Of a stretch of 64,000 bases of DNA, positions 1 to 11,300 are shown one piece after another. The notes under the pieces were generated by a model that saw nothing but the letters and a program-made list of their open reading frames with translations, made no database searches and was not told the origin of the DNA. The stretch is from Opisthorchis felineus (taxonomy: Eukaryota > Platyhelminthes > Trematoda > Opisthorchiida > Opisthorchiidae). Every line of letters starts with the position of its first letter. The stretch's first letter is position 1. The DNA is taken from assembly GCA_004794785.1 (NCBI GenBank), contig SJOL01006389.1, positions 126,625-190,624 on the forward strand, in the 5' to 3' direction. A program made the translations under genes and the position numbers.

Positions 1-1715
1 ATGAGCAATCTTCGTCACATACCATAACCCATACTCCCATTACACCACCATTGTCACTATATACGAAGAAAACCAATGAGAGTAGATGTGACCACCGAAC
101 CTGTTGCTGGGTTCATTAGTACAGTGACCTGATTCAGTCTGAACTCGTGAAGCTATCTCAGTCGGCGACTGATTAAATTGCCTAAATCAATCACACTGCT
201 CCATCGATCTCTTGTTCTCATCTCGGCATAAACACAAAAGCGGGTAGCATTGGTGGAAATTTATTCGATCTATTCTATCAAAAATCCGTTCAGCAAGCTG
301 ATTCAGACACGACCGCACAGGTTGTGCTGCCGACTGCCTTGTAAACTTTTATAAAAACGGTTGTGTTTGCTTGTTCTCTCATCCGTTAGATCATCCGTTA
401 GAAACACGGAAGCCCGTTATTAGTGGGAAAAACTTTGGAACCGAACTAGAAATTATCTTTTCAAAAGGTCTGGTCAATAGTCTGTGACTTTCTTTGGCGG
501 CAGGATTTATTTTCGACAGGCCGAATGAGTAGATTGCCAAGTTGGTTGGGTTGTAATTCTGACGGAGAAACGCTCAGCAAGATCTCTCTTGGCGAACACA
601 CGAAAGCAGCGCTAAGCGTTTGTTCAAAGTTCTTTTATATTATTGTGAGAGGCTGTAGCTTACGGCAAATGTATTGGGCGGCTTAAGAGAGCGCTTTTCA
701 TAATGATGCAGTTGTTTTCATATTCTCAAAAATCGTTTTTTCCACCAGACCTAAAGTACATTTCCTGGCATATCAGCCTCCACTGATCAATACCCTTTCT
801 GGCAGTTTAAGGCGACATATCTTTTGGCCGCCGAATGGTGTTGATTAACAATGTCTGCATTTTCTTTGATATTTCTGTGGGTCTTTTGCTCACCTTCCTA
901 ACTTAAGTTTCTTTTAAGTCCACTTTGCATTGGCCTACTAAGTAAGATAAGCACATTCGTGACTCGAGGTGACTATGGTATCCATCTACAAAGAGTAATG
1001 GGATGGCACTTTAACAATATTTCGGTGAAATCGAAATCTCATTGGTGCTTTACCGACGTCTGATATGTAAAGTCGACGTGATGTGCCCCATTATATATCT
1101 GATTAAACACTTGTGGGCACTATTCCATAAGAGATTCCGCAAACTAATCATGCCACGTGCCCTGACAAATACGAGACGTTCTCATGATCCTACATAAGTG
1201 GCTGGGATACAAAAAGGGGGCCGCGTTTGAAACACTGGCTGAATCGACCCAAGTCAATTTGTTAGGAGGGGAAACCCGTGCAATGGTGGGACTTTGTTTG
1301 AAAGCATCAGTGATGATAGATATTTTCACACTGTTTGTACTTTGCTTGTATCACGCCCTACTGAGTGGCAAAAAAGCCAACTGACCTGCGTAGATGAACA
1401 AAATCCCTGATCCCTAGAAAGTTTGATTCAGAACTAACCCAGAAATCAAGGGACAAACGGACGAAGGAAAGATGAACAAGCTTTCTTCATTATATTTGTG
1501 AAATCCTTCGTGGAAAATAGTTACCATAGTTGTCTGCCTACACTTTTCATTATAAGTATTTCCAGACCGCAGACCTACTTACCGCTTCAACCATCCCGTA
1601 TTGATCAAATGAATTACTATATCTACCCTCGTCACCAACTATAAGAACAGTTAATTTTACTGCTTCATTTTTGCAGAAGCCTCATCTGACAAACTGATAT
1701 TCATAATACGTAATG
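1..1715. other. No supported gene
   Basis: I see no coding exon, RNA gene or recognisable repeat here. The open frames are at most 66 codons and look random. The hammerhead-bearing repeat begins at about 1716. Confidence 0.6.
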
Positions 1716-1841
1716 CACTACTCATAAGGTTGCTGAAAATTCTTCGACAGCCCACGACCGGTTTCGCCCTTCTTGGGGCTCACCACGTAGGCGCACTCCC
1801 CGAGTTTCCGTCAACTTTATGTTCTACTTGAAGCCAAGCAT
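1716..1841 (-). repeat. Hammerhead repeat family B, copy 1
   Basis: This is one of five copies in the window of a roughly 100-150 bp repeat (others at about 26358, 27363, 38932 and 40475). Read on the minus strand it contains stem II GCCC/GGGC, the GAAA box, CCGG and a UC cleavage pair (1745-1792). Stem I GCCTAC/GTGGGC forms six pairs. The CTGATGA box has become GTGGTGA, so this copy is probably inactive. It forms the left part of the repeat into which the R2 element inserted; the right part resumes at 5186. Hammerheads of this small type are known from Penelope-like elements; membership in that class is inferred. Confidence 0.75.
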
Positions 1842-1854
1842 AACGTCTATACAA

Positions 1855-1880
1855 TGTATCGCGATATCTCGAATATCGTA
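1855..1880. repeat. Left 26-bp target-site duplication of the R2-type element
   Basis: This 26-nt string beginning TGTATCGCGATA and ending ATATCGTA recurs at 5160-5185 with one mismatch (A to G at the twelfth base). Nothing else is shared at the two borders, as expected for a target duplication made by target-primed reverse transcription. The site holds the palindrome TATCGCGATA. Confidence 0.85.
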
Positions 1881-1892
1881 CTAAATGAGTCG

Positions 1893-1970
1893 AGTCGGCG
1901 AGCTGAACCACCTCCTCGTGGTTCCGACTGGGGAGTCTGGACGTCAGTCTGGGTGAGCTAAGAGTTCTGC
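1893..1970 (+). ncRNA. Candidate HDV-like self-cleaving ribozyme at the R2 5' end
   Basis: R2 elements are known to process their 5' end with an HDV-like ribozyme. Here P1 can be AGTCGG (1893-1898) with CCGACT (1924-1929). P2 can be GCTGAAC (1902-1908) with GTTCTGC (1964-1970), six of seven pairs. P3 can be CCAC/GTGG (1908-1911 and 1918-1921) closing a CTCCTC loop. GGGG directly after P1 could pair with the loop cytosines as P1.1. CTAA at 1958-1961 fits the CNRA active-site strand. The string CCTCCTCG and the P1-TGGG junction resemble the HDV ribozyme itself. P4 is not clear, and twelve bases separate P1 from the target duplication, so this remains a candidate. Confidence 0.5.
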
Positions 1971-2008
1971 AACTCCAGACAGGGCTAACCACACTGTTTG
2001 GTTTCAAC

Positions 2009-4893
2009 GTGCTGGTTACTTTCGTCAATGTACACTACGGATCATCTGGCGCCTCTGCACCAGATCCAACCAGTACACAGGAGAGTCTCGTTGGGCTCAC
2101 GTGTGAGGAATGTGGCAAGTGCTGCAAATCGAAAGCTGGCTTGGCAGCCCACCATCGAGTTCACGACAATGAAGGTGTTGGTACGAACATGGTCGCCCAA
2201 TTGGCCTGCTCTGATTGTTCCCGCCTTTTTCCGACGAAGATTGGCCTGAGTCAACCTCGCCGGCACGCACACCCCCTCCCCAGCATAATGCAGATAAGCT
2301 TGGCCGAGTGAAGTATTCCGGGGCCTGTTGGTCCCAACAAGAGTCACAATCGCTCCTGCGCCTGGCTAACAATTAGTATCCGTCTTGTGGCACGCAAACC
2401 GCGCTGTTCGCGAGATTGGAGCAGTATTTTCCTGGTCGATCGTCTATCAGCATCAAAACCAGTTTACGGGTGCTTAACTGGCAAGCACAACAGGACGAAT
2501 CATCATCTGGTGGCCCTGACCAAACTATCGGTCAAACAACGGCCTACTCGTCAGAAGCTGATGACTATAGCGTCTGGTTTAAACAAACCGTGGATTGCGC
2601 CGTGTCACTCTTGGAATCCCATGCTGACAGTTCGCTTGCTAGTGTTGACCATCTGGCATTTGCCCGAGGGTTGCAGTCTGGCATCATGACACCGGAGCAA
2701 GTCCTGTCGCTTCTGGACCTCCACGCCTCCAGGACATTTCCACACATCTGGAAAACTGTATCCCGACGCCGTCGTTAGTTAGCCCATCGGATTCCGGTCA
2801 ACCGAAAGCAGATCCGCCGAGCCAACTACGCCGCCATCCAGACCCTATACCACCAAAGACGGAAAGATGCAGCGTCTGCTGTGCTCGATGGGTCATGGAA
2901 GGATCTATACAAAGGTAACTGCGGCCTACCTCTGAACGCCGAGCAGTACTGGAAACAGGTGCTCTCAGCTCCAAAACACGTGGATAGCCGGCCAAGTCGC
3001 GTAGTAGTACCATCCGATTGGAGCTTGATCGAGCCAATTACAGGAGAGGAAGTCGGTCGTACGATCCGTTTAATGGGCAATTCGTCCCCAGGCCTGGACA
3101 AGCTCACGCCCAGGATGCTCCGCCGGTTCAATGCTAACGCGCTTGCTGGGTATTTCAACTTACTCTTATTATCTGGGGGTTGTCCCCCACATCTGTGTCG
3201 TGCCCGTTTTACCCTTGTTCCGAAGGTCCCAAATCCGACTTCACCGGATCAACTGAGACCGATCTCCGTGTCATCCATTCTTGTCCGATGCTTTCATAAG
3301 GTGCTTGCTGATCGCTGGAGTCGTAGATTGCAACTGCCCTCACTCCAGTTTGCATTTCTACATCGAGACGGTTGTTTGGAAGCTACATCGCTGTTACATG
3401 CCCTGCTTCGTCACTCTTCAGCGACTGCTTCTAACCTCAGCTTGGCGTTTGTTGATATCTCGAAAGCGTTTGATTCGGTTTCGCATGACACAATCGTCAG
3501 ATCTGCCAAGGCGTTTGGAGCACCGTCACCTCTAGTTCGATACATCGCACAGTCCTATGAGAATGCTGTAGCAGTTTTCCCCAATTCCGAGGTCCACTGC
3601 CACAGAGGTGTGAGGCAAGGAGATCCACTCTCCCCATTATTGTTCATCATGGCAATGGATGAGGTTCTTGGATTGTCGATGCCGCAACTGGGATATCAGT
3701 TCCATGACACCCTAGTAGATGGTTTTGCCTTCGCTGACGACTGGGTCGTGTGTGCAGAAAGTCAGGCTCGCCTTAAAGAGAAGCTTGAAGCTGCTGCGGT
3801 CAAGTTGGGAAGAGCTGGTATGAAGATAAACGCCCGAAAGACGAAAGCGATGGTGATTTGTGGGGACAGGAAACATCGGGCGACAGCAGTCTCAGTCGAA
3901 CCATTTTGCTTCGCCGAGGAACTCATCACTCCTCTGGGTCCGACAGACACCGTAACATATTTGGGCATTCCCTTTACATTCAAGGGGAAAGGGGTCTTCA
4001 ACCACCGACAGCATCTGCTCAAACTGCTCGATGAGGTGACGCGTGCCCCGTTGAAGCCGCATCAAAGAATGGAGATCACGAGGAACTACCTGATACCGAG
4101 GCTGACATATTCGCTCGTGCTCGGCCAAGTCCACCGAAACACGCTTAAAAGGTTGGACAATTACATCAGGCAATCTATTCGTGGCTGGCCACGTCTACCG
4201 AAAGACACCCCGATCAGCTACATCCGCGCCGGTAAAAAAACATGGGGGACTAGGTATCCCAAGTCTGAGTGCAACAATCACGGTGCAGCGGACAGCGCGT
4301 GTGGAAAAGCTCCTTTCTACCCAGTGCCGAGTACTACGCAATGTGGTCAACGATTCCGCATTTGGCAAGATTGTTCGGGATCTCAGGCTTCCGATCCGAG
4401 TTCATGGTGCATGCGTAAACACCAAGGAAGAGCTGGTGGCTGCTTGGGGTGATAGTCTGCACAACAGCGTTGACGGTCGCTGTTTACGAGTTGGTCGCTT
4501 GGCCAAGCAACTGTGGTAGACGTCAGCATAGTCTCGGATTGGCACAGAGTGACTGTGTGGAATAAGAAGAAACAGAGGTATGGTGCTGATGACTATTCCC
4601 TCGCCATAATCTCAGCCCTACATGCAATTGGTTTTAATGTCGAATTTATGGTCCACCAACCGATGATCATCTCTTATCGAGGGATCTGCTTTCCTCAATC
4701 CGCCAGGGCTGTTATTGGACTGGGACTTCCCAAGGTCACAGTCAGTGACTTGTGTTGGTCTGCCATTGTGGGCTCTCTGCTTACTCACGACACTTTTATG
4801 CGTGGTACATGGCTTTGGGTGTACATTCTTGCCATTGAATCTCACACCAGACCCAGTATAACGGACACTTTGTGCCTGGTGTGCGAGTCTTGA
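2009..4893 (+). pseudogene. R2-type ORF (zinc finger / reverse transcriptase / endonuclease), broken
   Basis: Zinc finger 1 is intact (CxxC-x12-HxxxH at about 2102-2163). Finger 2 (about 2206-2262) has lost its first histidine: proline stands where the CxxC-x12-H spacing expects it. The frame then shifts between 2311 and 2416. A TAG at 2776-2778 interrupts the segment before the reverse transcriptase, which runs open from 2779. The RT keeps motif A (FVDISKAFD, aspartate at 3454), RQGDPLSP and the catalytic FADD at 3730-3741. A second frameshift coincides with a run of seven A at 4234-4240; the thumb continues in the next frame (KHGGLGIPSL) to a stop at 4517. The final frame (4513-4893) holds VDVSIVSD and YRGICFPQSA, the end of the R2 endonuclease. 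The CCHC knuckle and the first endonuclease residues expected between these blocks are absent, so a deletion near 4517 is likely. No functional protein can be made. Confidence 0.85.
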
Positions 4894-5159
4894 CTGTGCT
4901 AGCGCTTACTGCGCCTTGCAGAGTATTCAGCATTGTCCTTCCTTTCTTCGGTTGTTGATCTTTACACGCGTGTTTCCATACCAAAATTCTTACATACGTT
5001 GAGATTCATCTTATCTGGCTGAAACCATTGGTGGCATGATTTCGAAAGAGACGTTTCCCTCTTTTACTTCATACTCTCCTGTAACCCTTTCACATTCATC
5101 GCTTTCATTTACTTTTTATCTCTGTAAACATGCTCTTCAAAAATAAACGATAATTGATT

Positions 5160-5185
5160 TGTATCGCGATGTCTCGAATATCGTA
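5160..5185. repeat. Right 26-bp target-site duplication of the R2-type element
   Basis: Partner of 1855-1880, with 25 of 26 bases identical. It continues directly into GCAACTGAAACATGAGG, which also follows the matching AATATTGTA at 33067 in a copy without an insertion. The element therefore entered a pre-existing repeat. Confidence 0.85.
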
Positions 5186-5315
5186 GCAACTGAAACATGA
5201 GGCGGCCTGGTGCAGCACATTCAGTTGCCTGGAAACATCACAAACGAGAGATTCAGCTGGGTTCCAGGTGAGTCTCTCGCAAAACCCAATTTGTTTGCAA
5301 ATGAGTGTATTTCGC
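5186..5315 (+). repeat. Right half of the split host repeat, with repeat C
   Basis: The part from CATCACAAACGAGAG (5236) to GAGTGTATTTCGCTG (5315) recurs at 41096-41167 on the plus strand and 50055-50133 on the minus strand, each next to hammerhead repeats. It is probably the other end of the same element as the family B hammerhead unit. No ORF is present. Confidence 0.65.
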
Positions 5316-8300
5316 TGATATTCACAATGTTTTTTCTATGGTTGGTGTTGATTGACCACTGATGATATTCAAGTTCATCAACTGAATAATTTTCAAATAA
5401 ACCATTTACTTTATGCCCATTGTTTTTCGCAGTCCGGGTCGGATTGACCATCGCTTTCTCTATCACAACATTTCACTTTCGCTCTGAAGTGAACCAACCA
5501 GTTCAATCGCGTGGTTTGGAATTTCTGAAGTTACATTTCGCGCCCACACTACTTACGATGCTACTGAAAAGGTGTAAATCACTAGGCTGCACATCCTACT
5601 TTTTGGTTGCCGCACACGGCGCGACATGATTTGAGTGTATTTGGCTCTTTCTCACCAGGCGTGGCAATAAATTCCTTGCTATCCGCGGGTAGTGCACAAA
5701 ATTTGCCGACATAATCCCATCTGTTTAGGATAATACTTCGTGAGAATTTATCAGGACGGGACGAAACAATGTGTTTGTTCTCTGGGGGTCTTCTTACGAC
5801 GTCAAAGTGTTCATTGTGCGGACAGTCTTGGCAGCCATGAGATGTCTACGTTATCGATAGCAAATCCATATCAAAAATCGCTGGTCTTTACCATTTTTGG
5901 GTCGTAGGTATTGTGCTTGGTGGAGAAGACTTTCAGAATGCATTTATGGCTCAGCCTGGCTCTTATGTGACATGCAGAACCTGGAGCCAAGAGAAGGGGC
6001 CTCAGCCAGTCATGCACTCCATCGCAAATTATAACAGTTGTGCACATACTTCTTGAACAGGGATGGAGAAAAGGATGGAGGTGTCATTTGGCCCATTTTT
6101 GGCCTAATGAATGTTGAGTCTATTTTAAGTCCCCGACTCACAGACCGCATTCATGCAGCCCCAAAACTCCCCCTCATACTATGCTCTGGATTTTCAAAGA
6201 ATTCCCGACGTTGGACAAGGTTTCGCTCACATTCTGGGACTTGTGGAACAGACGGTATCAGTTTGGTCAGATACACATCGTATTAGTGTCTGATTGCTAG
6301 GACGAATCCGATTACCTGTCTTCTTTGAGAAGAACATGTTCGGTTCAGTTCAGTTTGACTACCGTGCGGTGGTTTGGGCTGACGGAACCTATGGCAGCCA
6401 GCAGTGCGTAATAGAAGGGGTACCGAAAGGCACTGAAAACAAAATAAAGATGAAGGAAAACAGTTGGTTACTAAATGAGGTCAGGAGAACAGAAGCAACG
6501 CCACCACGGGTTGCGTAAAATCGCCATGTCGGTGAGTCTCTCCAACCACCGATGTGATGGGTCTTTGATAACCCAACCTCACAGACGACATACAACAGTG
6601 CAACCAAGACCCTTTGTACTGTCACGTTTTTCCTGCTTCGTTTCCGAATCACGCACTATCCAACTTGTGTTATCTTCCAATCGGAATCTGGCTCAGCAGA
6701 CAGGCACGTTGAGGGGGCGATCACCTGACATGCGGGACACATGGCTGAGCCAGTGTAATTGGTGCAGCCGATTTAAATTATCACCCGAACAAGCTGCTGC
6801 TGTTACCAAAATCCATACGTCCCACTGCCGTATTGCTAACTCGACTTTCTCATGACACATGTGCAATTCTCTGAAGGCACCGATGGTCAAAGACAGGTAG
6901 ACGTTTTTTACCTTCAACACAAAACGTTAATGCTTCACAACCTCAAAACAATAACGAACGTACTACTGTGTCGATGGCCTATGAGGGTACATAGCTGGTT
7001 AGCCCATCACACAACTCGACCAACTGTAAACTACCAGTTGACGTACTTTGTGAAAACTCTATGGACTATAACCCCAGTTAGCTTCCACGCAGTGCTGGTG
7101 CCCGAAAACCTACCGTGTCGTTTTCCCATCAAATAATTTACTAAATAACAAGTAGTAATCGGTATCTCAGCTAAATCCCCTTTGCTTTAGGATCTGACTG
7201 GGTCAGTGTTCTCACGATCTGTAAGCTGTTTAAATAATTAAGACAAAAACTGCGTAAGACTTTGAAACTCACTGACCTTGACAATATTGGAGACGTCAAT
7301 TACACATCGCCGATAGAGGAGTTTTTTAAACACAAGACTAGCTCGGCTTTCTGTGTTCTGGAAAGGAATTCACGTGTACTTCTCGCCTTTCCTCATTATT
7401 AATATTAGCAGGTTGCGCTCATTCTTGCTTGCAACTCTAACATGTAAACGCAAGCTTTCTATGTTTATGCACAAGTAGCCAATCGTAGTGATTTCGTTGT
7501 AACATTTCATTCACAGAGTTTGAGTCACACCCTCCTCTAAGTCACATCGATCCAATATGAGCATAACCACGAGTGAAATTGGCAGCCATCAAGCGTCTGA
7601 TGACAGATTCACCATTCCACTTGCACTGCAGTATCATATAACCATCGGCGATCACCAACCCATAGATAGAGTTGCCTTTTTGACATGTGCTTTTGTGCTC
7701 CGGTGACTTGAGGTATGCAGTTTCCTCGTGCTAGCCCGCCAGTCACATAAGCATCACTGTCGTTTTTCGTCATGCCTAGGCCTCCACAAGATGATTCTTA
7801 CAGTTCTCTCGATTTCGTCTATCGGAACTGTTTTTCTACGTCAAGGTGGTCAAACCCAAGAGCGGAGAGGTTGAACTGGAAAGGATGAATCGCAGCAGCA
7901 ACTCACTGGTCTCAAAACACGCAAAGGATAGGTTAACAAAGCAGATGAAGTTATTAACCGAAAAAATGTTGTTGTGACTGATTTGCTGTACCTTGTATGT
8001 TATGTACGTAGTACCGTGGAAGACATCAACCACCATATAGCTGAAAAGAGTATGTTGTTGCGCTACACTGGTAAAAAAAACAAAATGGACTAAAGGGAAA
8101 ACTGTAACCATAATATTTTGAGGAAGCCACAGTGTAATGTGTTCTTTCCAATGGCTATCGTTTGGTAATAGAACTAATTCTTGGCCCATCCAATCACTTT
8201 TTAACGGGCGAAGACAGGGAACTATGTGTTTAGGTTTATCAACATTACGTTCGATAGGGCCAAAACTCAGACTTAAGTTCACCGTTTTTCGCGACCGGTT

Positions 8301-11300
8301 CAGAGAAATGGGATTTTAATCGACGAACCTTCGGGCTTGACGTCCCCTTTGTTGTCATCGGTTTCACAGAGGACGTGTACAGGACTCTAGTGACTGCGTG
8401 ATAGCTGCCTCCCGTGCAAAACATGAAGAACGCAGTTACGAACATTAATGTTTTCGGGATCTCGTCGTCAGGTCAGTACATGTCTAATGGTTAAAATAGG
8501 AATAAATCGTGAAATAAGCAGCTAAGATTTGCTAGTGAATTAGAAAGCGTGGGGACAGGAACGATTGGATGTCGGCTCACCCCAGGTCATATCTAGTTGG
8601 ATGCTGTGAGACGGTAGAGAGGGCCGTTGAGTGACTTGGTCGGTCGATTCGTGTCACATGACCAAGGCAGATTCGGTGGTCGTATGAATCGGTTTTGGCA
8701 GCACAGTACCGGGTTTCGCAAACGCATTGCGACTGCTCTGACTATAGTCATGCAATGCTGAATTCAAGAGTGCTACCAGCTTTATTTCTGCTTTCGAAAT
8801 CCATGTACAACAAATCCCTTTGACCTTAACAATCAGACTGTTGGAATTGCAGAAATAACCCTCACCTAAATGAAAAAATGAAGTTCTGAATTAAACGATG
8901 GTCATAAACCAAGGGATATTTTTACGCGCCTTTCAAAATAAAAGTCTCATTTGTGGGTTGTTTAGTTTTAGCCGAAGGAACAGGCGATTTGCAGGTACAC
9001 AATATCATTCATCCTTTCTGACTGTTGTAGGAAATGAATAAAAGCGGTGCCGTAAGCGTTAATATGGGATAGCTCGACCAAATCAAGGGTGAAGTGAAGA
9101 AAACGTCTTTGAGAGGTGTTGACAGAATCGTCAAATGAACCTGAGTAGGGGAAGATGGGCTTATATGTGGAAAGTGATACGACTCACTAAAACCTCAAGT
9201 ATGGTCCAGTGGTTAAGTACCATGGTCAAACAGGGGACAAAGCTGGATGACTCTTGTGTGTCCCGAGTTGTAGTGCTACCTGTTCAAAATGATTTGTTTT
9301 CGACTTTGATGTTCAAAGTCAACTGATAAATCATTTTTTATATTAAATTTCAGTTGTCATGTTTAGGTTGTAGAACTTTAAAACCAATTCCCAGTATTTC
9401 GAGCTATAGTTGTATCACCAGACTAGACGCAGCGAACTCATTAGTTAACCTCATTCTTTCTTCGTTTCAAAGCGGCGTCATTTTATAAGCCTAAGCATTC
9501 ACAATTATTTCACAACTTTCGCAGTAGCTGCAGGTCACTGCAATTGAAGAAACATGCTGCTCGTCATAGGATGAGAGTGCAGTTCCATAGAAAGTTCGTA
9601 AAAAAAATCACCAGCCATACGTGTTCTCATCCTCACAACAGTGCGCGTCTTCAAGAAGAGAAAAGTTTGGGCCGGAACTAAAAGTGTGACTTTTTTGGAG
9701 GCAGGGAACATGCATGCGAAAAAAGAGCATCTGTTGTGTTCAGTAAAATGGGATAATTTAGGTTTATTGAAAAAGCCTCTTCTTTTGTGAAGAACCGAAC
9801 TTCATTTACTGTTGTGTTCTTGAAAAATCGACCCATCGATTCGATGAGAAGCACAATTAACCCCTAAAGTGGAAACCATTTCACCCTCATTTACGGTGAC
9901 ATTGTTGTGACTACCTGATCAGTCACCTCCGTACATCGTACCTAAATGCAAAAGAAACTTCTCAAAAGTTAAATCAGCCGCTGATAGGGCGCTGTCCTGT
10001 TTTATTTCACCCATAGGCCTGGGACAAATCTTTATTACATGAGATATAGCCAGTCGTGATGCATTTTTCAACCTAATTCACTTTTCCGCCACGCTTCGAG
10101 GCAGCCACCAGAGCACCAATCGGAATTCGGACTGCAGAATCTTAGGTAAGTCGAACGGTTGTTGACCCTCAGTTCCACGACGAAATCCGCTGGGATGTTT
10201 ATCAGCTGACCTGTGTCACAGCTACGACTTTTTGCAGCTTTTTTAATGTGACTACTCCGCTGTTTTAACATGACTTACTCGGTTTTACTCTTGGAACATG
10301 AAAACTTTTCAGATAACTGGAAACATCAAAAGGACACCGTTAGCTGAATGTGGACTCCCGAAAAGTTTCCGGGGCAAACAACCGGACGAAAACAGAAATA
10401 TGCCCATGATAAATTAAATGACTATCCTAATTTATGACAGGATATTAGCCAAGAAGGAGTCCTGCGCAAGTTCTACATACATTTGGATGTAAGGTGAGTT
10501 GAAATTTAGAAAAAAACCTCCCAACAGGCACTCCACCATTTTTTTTCTCTGTATGAAAACGTGGTGTGAACCAAGACGCAGTCAGCAACTGGTTTTCTGC
10601 TTTATACCGAAACGAACTTGTCAGCCCGTATGAACACAAAGCATGATGTCACGAAATTATCCTATTGCTAGCAAGCGTTGTAACAAATCAATCCATACCA
10701 AAGAAGGCTACTAGATGTGACTGTGACAATGTTTTGAACAGAGCTACTCCTCTTGCTCTATTCGTAGCAAGTCATAAAAGTTGAACATATTCTTCCGGGA
10801 GAGAAGCATTTTCCCCTCGGTTTCCGTAATAAATGGAACAGCTGGATCGCAGAATATGAACCCCACTGATGAATCTCGATAGTCAGAATTTTACTTAACT
10901 TAGGGTTATGATTTCCTTTCTCGATTGTCTGATCAGTCGAAAAGGGATAAATCCATGTGACTTCATTGGTCAAGATCTATCTCCGTGAATGAGAGACAAT
11001 ACCTACGGGCACCAAAGTCGCACTAGTGGTGTGTGTTTTAACTGTTGTTATCAGGGCCTCAGTCTGTGAGTGTTACTTGAAGGTAATAGCACGGTGTCAG
11101 TAGGGGGGTATATCAGCGCAATCTTTCGCGGTGTGTTGTACGGTTGTTGTGACTCAGATAGACGCAATCTATTAGACTGGATTCGTAAATTGAAATGCAT
11201 CATCCTATCCGGTCTAAGGAGCAAACTCTGGCTTGATTCAGCGTACTCCCGCGTTGACCTGGTATCATTTCATTTATTTTAAATGGTACAATTGGAAAGG

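Larger units (their letters stand above)
1881..5159 (+). mobile_element. R2-clade non-LTR retrotransposon, 3.28 kb, inactive
   Basis: The element is bounded by a 26-bp duplication (1855-1880 and 5160-5185). It has a 5' leader with an HDV-like ribozyme candidate, two N-terminal C2H2 zinc fingers, a reverse transcriptase with FADD, and the end of a restriction-like endonuclease domain with the RGIxxPxSA motif typical of the R2 C-terminus. R2 elements usually insert in 28S rDNA; no rDNA is present here. The host sequence is a dispersed repeat, as shown by an uninterrupted relative of the junction at 33067-33100. Several frameshifts and a stop make it non-autonomous. The total length matches R2 elements. 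The 3' UTR (4894-5159) ends in an A-rich stretch without a clear poly-A tail. Confidence 0.85.

Noticed and set aside
1881..5159. R2 element lying in 28S rDNA
   Set aside because: No rRNA sequence flanks it. The 26-bp duplication and the related site at 33067 place it in a dispersed repeat.
7836..8282. 148-codon open frame on the minus strand
   Set aside because: Composition looks random (hydrophobic and aromatic without motif), with no homologue or splice context recognised. Frames of this length are expected by chance in 64 kb over six frames.
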